21,819 bases of DNA, from NCBI GenBank assembly GCA_937880175.1, contig CALFLO010000146.1:1-21819 (forward strand), given 5' to 3'. Positions 15,773 through 21,819 of this stretch are shown one piece after another. This DNA is from an uncultured Gluconobacter sp. GTDB taxonomy: Bacteria; Pseudomonadota; Alphaproteobacteria; Acetobacterales; Acetobacteraceae. Position 1 is the first letter of the stretch; the number at the start of each line of letters is the position of its first letter. The translations under genes and the position numbers were made by a program. The notes beneath the pieces were generated by a model. The model was given only the letters and a program-made list of their open reading frames with translations, ran no database searches and was not told the DNA's origin.

Positions 15773-15801
15773 TTGGCAATGCGGCCACTTTCGCCTATGT
15801 T
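15773..15801 (+). promoter_or_regulatory. Probable sigma70 promoter of ansP
   Basis: TTGGCA (15773-15778, five of six) and TATGTT (15796-15801, four of six) with exactly 17 bases between them. The start point would lie near 15808, about 110 bases before the preferred ansP start. This gap of roughly 190 bases shows no other gene or structured element I can support. Confidence 0.55.
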
Positions 15802-15919
15802 CCCATGCACGCCACACATAGCTGACGCGCATGAAGCGTAGGCCCTCACGGCCCGGCCTCTCGTCATGCCCCATACAGCTTTACCGACACCTTTTACGAC
15901 GACTTCCCAGGACGCGCAG

Positions 15920-17335
15920 ATGACGACAAGCCCAACTCCCGATCACACCCCCACCCATGCAGGGGCCATCAGCGAGGAAGGCTATCACAAGGACCTCGGA
16001 CGCCGTCATGTCCAGATGATCGCCATCGGTGGCGCCATCGGAACAGGGCTGTTTCTGGGGGCCGGTTCACGTCTTCAGATGGCCGGGCCGTCCCTTGCGA
16101 TCATTTATGCGATCTGTGGCGTCTTCTCGTTCCTGATCCTGCGCGCGCTGGGCGAACTGGTCATGTACCGCCCGACCAGCGGCAGTTTCGTGACCTATGC
16201 GCGTGAGTTCCTTGGCGAACGCGCGGCTTATATGGCTGGCTGGCTGTCCTTCCTGAACTGGGCCATGACCGGCATCGTCGATATCACGGCCGTGGCCCTG
16301 TACATGCATTACTGGGCGGTCTTCCTCCCGGTCCCACAATGGGTTTTCGCTCTTGTAGCGCTGGCGATCGTCGGCACCATGAACATGATCGGCGTACGCT
16401 ATTTCGGCGAGATGGAGTTCTGGTTTTCCCTTATCAAGGTCGTGGCGCTGGCGCTCTTCCTTGTGGCAGGCGCTCTCATCCTCGGGACGCGCATGCCGGT
16501 GGCGGGCCATACGACCGGCTTTCACCTCATTACCGAAAACGGCGGCATCTTCCCGCATGGCATGTTTTCGGCGCTCATGCTGCTGCAAGGCGTGGTGTTC
16601 GCCTATTCGGGCATCGAACTTCTGGGTACGGCGGCTGGTGAGTGCGAAGACGCCCGCGAAATCCTCCCCCGCGCCATCAACAGCGTGATCTGGCGCATCG
16701 CCCTGTTTTATGTCGGCTCGATCATCCTGCTGGTCTGCCTGCTGCCCTGGACGGAATACCACGCTGGCACCAGCCCGTTCGTGACGTTCTTTCAGGCGCT
16801 GGGCATTCCGGGCATCGGCACCATCATGAACATCGTGGTGCTGACCGCCGCGCTTTCCAGCCTCAATTCCGGCCTGTATTCCACGGGTCGTGTCCTGCGC
16901 GCCCTGTCCCTTGGCGGCTCCGGCCCCCGGGCACTGAGCAAGCTGAACAAAAGCTCCGTTCCCTATGTCGGCATCCTCACCACGCTGGGCGTCTATCTGG
17001 TGGGCGTGATGCTGAACTATCTCATCCCCTCGCGTGTGTTTGAAATCGTCCTGAATTTCTCGGCACTTGGCATCGTCAGCACGTGGGGCTTCATTCTCCT
17101 GTGTCAGTTGCGTCTGCGGGCCGCGATCAACCGTGGGGACATCGCATCAACGGGCTTCAACATGCCCGGCGCACCTTACACAACCTGGGCGACCCTCGGC
17201 TTTCTGGGCTTCGTTCTGGTCATGATGGCCTTCGACTATCCGGACGGCACCATCACGATCGGCGCCATTCCTCTGATCGGCGCCGTGCTAATCGGCGGCT
17301 GGTGCCTGCTGGACCGCCGTCGTCGCCACGGCTGA
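15920..17335 (+). CDS. ansP: L-asparagine permease AnsP (APC superfamily)
   Basis: An amino acid/proton symporter of 471 residues from ATG 15920, or 489 from ATG 15866. I chose 15920 because AGGA stands seven bases upstream; the earlier ATG has no ribosome site. About twelve hydrophobic helices are present. The match to E. coli AnsP (499 residues), as remembered, is close throughout: EGYHKDLGRRHVQMIAIGGA, YAREFLGERAAYMAGW, FLNWAMTGIVDITAVALYMHY, LSSLNSGLYSTGR and PSRVFEIVLNFSALGIVS. IGGAIGTGLFLG is the substrate-binding unwound helix 1 of the amino acid transporter family. It imports asparagine across the inner membrane. Related permeases for GABA or aromatic amino acids share parts of these motifs, but the specific stretches favour AnsP. 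The gene stands alone, with its own promoter and a strong terminator 20 bases downstream. Confidence 0.9.
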   Translation: MTTSPTPDHTPTHAGAISEEGYHKDLGRRHVQMIAIGGAIGTGLFLGAGSRLQMAGPSLAIIYAICGVFSFLILRALGELVMYRPTSGSFVTYAREFLGERAAYMAGWLSFLNWAMTGIVDITAVALYMHYWAVFLPVPQWVFALVALAIVGTMNMIGVRYFGEMEFWFSLIKVVALALFLVAGALILGTRMPVAGHTTGFHLITENGGIFPHGMFSALMLLQGVVFAYSGIELLGTAAGECEDAREILPRAINSVIWRIALFYVGSIILLVCLLPWTEYHAGTSPFVTFFQALGIPGIGTIMNIVVLTAALSSLNSGLYSTGRVLRALSLGGSGPRALSKLNKSSVPYVGILTTLGVYLVGVMLNYLIPSRVFEIVLNFSALGIVSTWGFILLCQLRLRAAINRGDIASTGFNMPGAPYTTWATLGFLGFVLVMMAFDYPDGTITIGAIPLIGAVLIGGWCLLDRRRRHG

Positions 17336-17354
17336 TCTCCTTACTTTCCGGCAC

Positions 17355-17386
17355 AAAAAAGGGCGCTCCGAAGAGCGCCCTTTTTC
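17355..17386. terminator. Bidirectional intrinsic terminator between ansP and the prolyl oligopeptidase gene
   Basis: GGGCGCTC (17361-17368), loop CGAA, GAGCGCCC (17373-17380), flanked by six A on the left and five T on the right. It therefore has a U-run in both directions and lies between two convergent genes, 25 bases after one stop and 27 after the other. It is the clearest terminator in the window. Confidence 0.92.
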
Positions 17387-17407
17387 ATATCCGCATAACG
17401 CAGAGCC

Positions 17408-19516
17408 TCAATGCGTCCGGCCTAGTTCGGACCACAGATAGGCGTAGCTGAGCGCCTGCGTCTGGGCGATTTCCTTCTGGCTGGCCCCAAAGCCGTGACC
17501 GCCCGCCACCTGCTCCCAGTAATAATACGGCAGCTTCAGCTCACTCATCCGCCATGCAAAACGGCGGGCATGAACCGGACCAACCCGATCATCCTTGGTG
17601 GTCGTCTCAATGAAAGGCACCGGGTATCTCACGTCGGGTTTCAGGTTCTGAAGCGGGGAAATCCCGCGCAGGAACGCTTTCTGCTCCGGAATGGAGACCG
17701 TTCCGTATTCTCCGACCCAGGACGCACCCGCCGACATGTGCTCGTAATTCATCATGTCCAGCAACGGCACTTCGATATCGACGGCCTTCCAGAAATCCGG
17801 ATGCTGCGTGAACTCGACACCCATCAGCAGACCGCCATTGGAGCCGCCCTGGATCGCCAGATGCTGCGGAGACGTCACCTTACGGTCCATCAGGTCCTTC
17901 GCCACGGAAGCGAAGTCGTCATAGATCCGCTGGCGATGCGTCTTCAGCCCCGCATCATGCCAAGCCGGTCCAAACTCGCCGCCACCGCGGATGTTCGCCA
18001 GAACATAAACACCGCCACGCGACAGCCAGTTATTGCCGATCCCAGCCGAATAGAATGGGAAAAGCGGCACTTCAAACCCGCCATAGGCATAAAGCAGCGT
18101 CGGGTTGGTGCCATCCAGCTTCATGTCGCGGCGATGCACGATGAAATACGGTACGCTGGTTCCGTCTGTCGAGCGGGCTTCCTGCTGCTCCACCGTCATG
18201 TCCGAGGCATCGAACTGTGCGGGCAGCGTATGAAGCTTCTGCACCGAGGCCGTATCGCTGTTGATTTCCCAAAGCGTGGTCGGGCTCAGAAACCCGGTCG
18301 AGACGGCATAGGCCACCGGGCTGTCCTCGTCGGCGCTGGCCAGATCCACCGACATGTTCTGCGGCAGCGGCAGGTCCCGGTACGTGAAGCCCGTGCCCGA
18401 TGGCGTATAGATCGAAATCCGGCCCCGCACATTGTCATAGAGCGTGACGATCAGATGGCCGTGGCTCGTCGACACCTCCTCAATCATCTGCTTCCCGCTC
18501 GGCGCAATCAGAAGCTGGGGTGCAATGGTGGCGGCCGCCGGATCAACCAGTACCACGCTGCCCTGCGGGAAAGTCTGCGTCCCGACTTTCCAGTCTTCTT
18601 TCAGCTGAACGACCAGACGGCCATTGAACAGCGCCGCGACATCCGCCTTGTTAGGAATGGCGACCGGCGTCACCTGACCGCCGCGATACAGGAACACTTT
18701 CGACGAAAAGGCATCCAGACCTTCGCGGATCAGCGTGACCTGATGCCCCGCCCCGTCATGCAGGACTTCCGGACCGACCTCGACGTCCTTGCGGTTGCCG
18801 GTAAAGACCGTCTGCGCCTGATCGAGGGACTGGCCGCGCTTCAGAAGCTTCACGATATACGGATAGGACGATTCCGTCAGATCAGCATCCGTCCAGGGGT
18901 AGCTGACGAGGAGTGTATCGCGGTCCAGCCAGCTGGAATCCTGCTTGGCATGCGGCAGACTGAACCCGCCCTCAACGAACTGTCCTGTGCGCAGATCAAA
19001 CTCACGGACGGTCCTGGCGTCCTCGCCACCGTCGGAAAGATGAAGCAGGCAGAGGTTCTGCTGGCTGTGCAGGCAGTCCACACCCTCATAGACCCAGTTG
19101 CGTTTTTCCTTCGCCGCCAGCGCATCGAGATCCAGCGCAACCGTCCATTCCGGATAGTCTGACGCGTAGGAATCCGGCGTGGTCCGGCGCAGGATGCCGC
19201 GCAGATGCCGGTCATCACGCCAGAAATTATAGATCATCCCATCAATCTGGATCGGCGACGCCAGACGGTCATGCGTCTGAAGCAGTTTCAGGGATTTATC
19301 ATACAGACCCTGATAAAGCGGCCCATGCCCCAGCAGACGCTGGGTCCTGTCATTCTGCGCCTTCACCCAGGACATGGCCTGCGCGCCATTGATGTCACTC
19401 AGCCAGGCGGGGATGGTGTCAGGAACATCGGCCGCATGAAGCGGTGTGAACATGCTGCCCGTCAGCAGAGCGGCCAGGCCGACACGGCGGAAACTGCGAA
19501 GAACTCTCACTGTCAC
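17408..19516 (-). CDS. Secreted prolyl oligopeptidase family serine peptidase (S9A)
   Basis: A 702-residue protein from GTG at 19516, or 700 from GTG at 19508. Longer frames run back into phoR and lack a signal sequence, so they are rejected. The N-terminus RRVGLAALLTGSMFTPLHAA is a signal peptide, so the enzyme should be periplasmic or secreted. A beta-propeller region (about residues 90-430) precedes the alpha/beta-hydrolase domain. Catalytic residues are visible: Ser559 in GGSNGGLL, Asp642 or Asp643 in TKDDRVGPVHARRF, and His674 in GGHGFGAS. These enzymes cut short peptides after proline, or act on related esters/peptides within the family; some S9 members with this layout have altered specificity. 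It follows phoR by 31 bases on the same strand, with a hairpin over its ribosome site, so it may be transcribed with the pho genes. Confidence 0.9.
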   Translation of the reverse strand: MTVRVLRSFRRVGLAALLTGSMFTPLHAADVPDTIPAWLSDINGAQAMSWVKAQNDRTQRLLGHGPLYQGLYDKSLKLLQTHDRLASPIQIDGMIYNFWRDDRHLRGILRRTTPDSYASDYPEWTVALDLDALAAKEKRNWVYEGVDCLHSQQNLCLLHLSDGGEDARTVREFDLRTGQFVEGGFSLPHAKQDSSWLDRDTLLVSYPWTDADLTESSYPYIVKLLKRGQSLDQAQTVFTGNRKDVEVGPEVLHDGAGHQVTLIREGLDAFSSKVFLYRGGQVTPVAIPNKADVAALFNGRLVVQLKEDWKVGTQTFPQGSVVLVDPAAATIAPQLLIAPSGKQMIEEVSTSHGHLIVTLYDNVRGRISIYTPSGTGFTYRDLPLPQNMSVDLASADEDSPVAYAVSTGFLSPTTLWEINSDTASVQKLHTLPAQFDASDMTVEQQEARSTDGTSVPYFIVHRRDMKLDGTNPTLLYAYGGFEVPLFPFYSAGIGNNWLSRGGVYVLANIRGGGEFGPAWHDAGLKTHRQRIYDDFASVAKDLMDRKVTSPQHLAIQGGSNGGLLMGVEFTQHPDFWKAVDIEVPLLDMMNYEHMSAGASWVGEYGTVSIPEQKAFLRGISPLQNLKPDVRYPVPFIETTTKDDRVGPVHARRFAWRMSELKLPYYYWEQVAGGHGFGASQKEIAQTQALSYAYLWSELGRTH

Positions 19517-19520
19517 AACA

Positions 19521-19541
19521 CCTTCTGATTGTTTCAGAAGG
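19521..19541 (-). promoter_or_regulatory. Hairpin covering the ribosome binding site of the prolyl oligopeptidase gene
   Basis: On the minus strand CCTTCTGA and TCAGAAGG form a perfect 8-bp stem with loop AACAA. The downstream arm contains AGAAGG, the only Shine-Dalgarno-like sequence before the GTG start at 19516. No U-run follows, so a terminator is unlikely. Folding would hide the ribosome site. Confidence 0.5.
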
Positions 19542-19547
19542 AAACTG

Positions 19548-20816
19548 TCATTCCACCACCGAAACCGCAAGTGTCGCTCCCGCCGGTGGCAGCCAGACCA
19601 GACAGGTCGTCCCCTTCCCCGGAGCACTCGCAATCCGCAGACGGCCGCCATGCCGGTCCAGAATATGTCGCACGATGGACAGACCCAGCCCCGTTCCCTG
19701 CCCGGCCCCGTCAGTCGGAGCCCCGACCCGATAGAAACGCTCGGTCAGGCGCGGCAGATGATGTGCTTCCATCCCGCAGCCATTGTCCTCGATCCCGAGA
19801 ATAACACCACCATCCGCAGGCCAGCGATCATCCGGACTGGCCGCACGGCGCGCGGACAATGTGATCGTCAGCGGGCCACCCTCTTCCGCACCATAGCGCA
19901 GGGCATTCTCGATCAGGTTGAGCAGGACCTGCACCATCTCGTCCTCATCGGCCCGGACCAGAAGATCATCCTCGATTTCCAGCCTGAGTGACCGTCCTTC
20001 CTGCTCGAAACGCGGGGCCACTTCACCCAGAACCACCGCCATGAGATCCGACACATCCACCAGATCACGGGGGCGCTGATGCTCATGCGCCTGCACGCGT
20101 GACAGGTACAGCAACCGGTCAATCAGCCGCTTCAGCCGTTCGGACTGCTGGCGCATGATGTCGAGGAACTGCTGGCGCATGACCGGATTTTCCCCGGCTG
20201 CCCCCTGCAACGCATCGATGAATCCGCTGAGCGAGGCGAGCGGCGTGCGCAGTTCATGGCTGGCATGGGCCACGAAATCCATGCGCATCCTGTCCGCGGC
20301 CTGCGCCTCGCTGCGATCAGCCAGAACAACCAGAACCCGCTTGTCCTGCCCCTTCCCGCCGGGCAAACGACGGAGCATCAGGTGAAGCGTGCGCGGAACC
20401 GGCACATCGAGCGTGAAGGTCGTGGAACAGACGGGCGGCAGATCGCTGCGGCTGCTGATGCCTGTGGCCCCGACCGGAGCCGGAACCCGCAGGGCCGCCG
20501 ACAGGGCGGAGCGCGCCGCCGGATGACGCAGGATCGCCCCCACCGTTTCCCCGAACTGGGACGCGGCTTCCTCATTGACCTGCACGATCGCGCCCAGCCC
20601 ATCCAGCACCACCGCGCAGGCCGGAAGCGGATCGACCGGCAGATCGGCCGGGGAGACAGGTTTCAGATAATCGTCAGGCGGAGACGTCGGGACCCGGGGC
20701 TGACGCAGCAGGAGCCAGACCGCGAGCACCCATCCGGCCAGCGCCACACAGACGAGGACCATGCCCACCTGCAGTGGCAGCGTGTCCGCTGCAGGCGCGA
20801 GCCCCCCCGGCGGCAC
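19548..20816 (-). CDS. phoR: Phosphate regulon sensor histidine kinase PhoR
   Basis: A 422-residue membrane sensor kinase from GTG 20816; an ATG at 20762 (404 residues) with AGGTGG upstream is an alternative. One N-terminal transmembrane helix (VGMVLVCVALAGWVLAVWLL) is followed by a PAS-like region (PACAVVLDGLGAIVQVNEEA), the H-box with His187 (HASHELRTPLASLSGF), and the ATPase domain with N box LLNLIENALRYG, G1 DNGCGM, F box ERFYR and G2 GTGLGLSIV. With no large periplasmic domain it fits PhoR, which is thought to read phosphate state through PhoU and the Pst transporter. It begins 3 bases after phoB. Identification as PhoR rests on the kinase layout plus the adjoining phoB and phoU. All catalytic boxes are intact. 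Confidence 0.9.
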   Translation of the reverse strand: MPPGGLAPAADTLPLQVGMVLVCVALAGWVLAVWLLLRQPRVPTSPPDDYLKPVSPADLPVDPLPACAVVLDGLGAIVQVNEEAASQFGETVGAILRHPAARSALSAALRVPAPVGATGISSRSDLPPVCSTTFTLDVPVPRTLHLMLRRLPGGKGQDKRVLVVLADRSEAQAADRMRMDFVAHASHELRTPLASLSGFIDALQGAAGENPVMRQQFLDIMRQQSERLKRLIDRLLYLSRVQAHEHQRPRDLVDVSDLMAVVLGEVAPRFEQEGRSLRLEIEDDLLVRADEDEMVQVLLNLIENALRYGAEEGGPLTITLSARRAASPDDRWPADGGVILGIEDNGCGMEAHHLPRLTERFYRVGAPTDGAGQGTGLGLSIVRHILDRHGGRLRIASAPGKGTTCLVWLPPAGATLAVSVVE

Positions 20817-20819
20817 CTG

Positions 20820-21542
20820 TCAGGCGCCGTCCGTCGTCGGGCCGTCATCCAGCGCATAGCCGGCTGCACGCACGGTCCGCACCAGATCGATCTCGCCCGG
20901 CCCGTTGATGGCCTTGCGCAGACGCCGGATATGAACGTCGATCGTCCGGATCTCGACATGGATGTTCTGGCCCCAGATCCGCCGCAGCAGATCCTCACGG
21001 GAGAATACCTTGCGCGGATTGCGGATCAGCAGGTCCAGAAGCCGGTATTCCGTCGGTCCGAGCGACAGCATCCGGCCGCCACGTTCCACGCGATGTGTTT
21101 CCGGGTCCAGCGTGATGTCCGCGAAAGACAACCGGTCATAGGACGACTGATGCCGCCGCAGCAGCGCCCGAAGACGCGCATCGAGCGTATCGATGGTGCA
21201 GGGCTTCATCAGATAGTCGTCCGCACCCGTATCGAGCCCGCGGATCGCGTCCTGCTCGGCCGAACGCGCCGTCAGCAGCAGCACCGGCACGTCGCGCAGG
21301 GCGGGATTGGCCCGGATCCGGCGACAGACATCCAGTCCGGAGAGGCCCGGAAGCATCCAGTCCAGCACCACGGCATCCGGGCGGGATGTCTCCAGCGCCA
21401 GAAGGGCGGCTTCCCCGTCCTCCGCCGTCTCGACGCGGTAACCGCGCTGTTCGAGATTGTAGCAGGTCATCAGGAGAAGGGCCGGATCGTCCTCGACCAG
21501 AAGAACGAGACCCTTGGCACGTGCCGGTGAGGGGCCCTTCAC
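20820..21542 (-). CDS. phoB: Phosphate regulon response regulator PhoB
   Basis: A 240-residue OmpR/PhoB-class regulator. The receiver domain has the acidic pocket LVEDD, phosphoacceptor Asp61 in VVLDWMLPG, the T of LLLTAR and the K of MKP. The C-terminal winged helix includes LSLGPTEYRLLDLLIRNPRK, FSREDLLRRIWG and EIRTIDVHIRRLRKAI, the recognition helix typical of PhoB. Phosphorylated PhoB activates genes for phosphate uptake. It starts with GTG overlapping the phoU stop (GTGA, 21539-21542) and is followed by phoR after 3 bases. No pho box was identified in the window. Confidence 0.93.
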   Translation of the reverse strand: MKGPSPARAKGLVLLVEDDPALLLMTCYNLEQRGYRVETAEDGEAALLALETSRPDAVVLDWMLPGLSGLDVCRRIRANPALRDVPVLLLTARSAEQDAIRGLDTGADDYLMKPCTIDTLDARLRALLRRHQSSYDRLSFADITLDPETHRVERGGRMLSLGPTEYRLLDLLIRNPRKVFSREDLLRRIWGQNIHVEIRTIDVHIRRLRKAINGPGEIDLVRTVRAAGYALDDGPTTDGA

Positions 21543-21819
21543 CGGACGTCCGGCTCCTGCATGGTCTCTGCAACCGTCAGGGCCGATGCCGGGGCGCCAC
21601 GGGGACGCAGGGACGGCAGGTTGTCGCCCGTCACGGCATAGAAAACGCGCTCGGCGACATTGGTCGCATGGTCGCCGATCCGTTCGAGATTTTTGGCGAT
21701 GAACAGCAGCTCGGTGCAGGCACGGATGTTGCGCGCATCTTCCATCATATACGTCACGAGTTCACGGAACAGCGCCGTGTAATACTCGTCCACCGCACGG
21801 TCCGAATGCCAGACTTCCA
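21539..21819 (-). CDS. phoU: Phosphate signalling protein PhoU, C-terminal part (runs out of the window)
   Basis: The frame stays open to the right edge, so the gene starts beyond base 21819 and only about 92 C-terminal codons are present. The residues ALFRELVTYMMEDARNIRAC and LLFIAKNLERIGDHATNVAE are the hallmark PhoU three-helix-bundle motif with the metal-binding E(R)IGDHA segment. PhoU links the Pst phosphate transporter to PhoR and keeps the regulon off in high phosphate. The tail after the last helix (NLPSLRPRGAPASALTVAET) is somewhat extended. Overlap with phoB shows the genes are translated together; pstSCAB probably lies upstream outside the window. Confidence 0.92.
   Translation of the reverse strand, partial: EVWHSDRAVDEYYTALFRELVTYMMEDARNIRACTELLFIAKNLERIGDHATNVAERVFYAVTGDNLPSLRPRGAPASALTVAETMQEPDVR

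Noticed and set aside
17495..19162. A 555-codon open frame on the plus strand, opposite the prolyl oligopeptidase gene
   Set aside because: Antisense to a gene with a complete catalytic triad; composition is low-complexity His/Arg/Gln-rich with no recognisable domain or ribosome site.
19517..19651. N-terminal extension of the prolyl oligopeptidase frame back to 19651
   Set aside because: The extra 45 codons overlap the end of phoR, are Arg/Trp-rich and would bury the signal peptide; GTG 19516 follows the ribosome site directly.
20256..21530. A 424-codon open frame on the plus strand, opposite phoR and phoB
   Set aside because: It spans two well-supported genes on the other strand and has the same antisense-type composition.

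Overview
The window looks like chromosomal DNA of an acetic acid bacterium (Alphaproteobacteria, Acetobacteraceae, Gluconobacter- or Asaia-like). The support is high G+C coding sequence with strong third-position bias, tightly packed genes, frequent GTG/TTG starts, and a fliL-fliM-DUF6468-motE motor cluster of the kind known from Rhodospirillales and relatives. The genus assignment is an inference. No tRNA, rRNA, CRISPR array, insertion sequence or prophage gene was seen, and no gene-free stretch exceeds about 200 bases.

Left part (1-2000): the last 79 codons of an MFS transporter, a small four-helix membrane protein (perhaps PsiE-like), and an ACR3/bile-acid-symporter-type permease without other ars genes. 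Then comes a complete tripartite RND efflux operon on the minus strand (8215 down to 1995): periplasmic adaptor, HAE1-family pump, NodT-family outer-membrane lipoprotein, and a fourth gene for a small secreted protein of unknown function. It ends at a long hairpin (1944-1984). A TetR-family regulator (tetR-like, plus strand) is divergent from it. The 114-base gap carries two copies of the 16-bp palindrome GAAAC-N6-GTTTC in mirror arrangement. They overlap or abut plausible promoters for both directions, so this is a likely autoregulatory efflux switch.

Middle (9006-14408, minus strand): a flagellar motor operon in transcription order fliL, fliM, DUF6468 membrane protein, motE-like gene, and an 846-residue secreted protein with a beta-rich N-terminal half and a TPR-like helical C-terminal half. 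Genes overlap by 4 bases or are separated by 6-14 bases. The last gene is the least understood and most interesting part of the window; by analogy with rhizobial MotE/MotC it may be a periplasmic motor component with MotE as its partner. A lytic transglycosylase with a C-terminal SPOR domain diverges from fliL.

Right part: an asparagine permease (ansP) with its own sigma70-like promoter, closed by a strong bidirectional terminator (17355-17386). On the minus strand, phoU (partial)-phoB-phoR lead into a secreted prolyl oligopeptidase whose ribosome binding site is buried in an 8-bp hairpin. The phosphate-control genes are translationally coupled (GTGA overlap between phoU and phoB).
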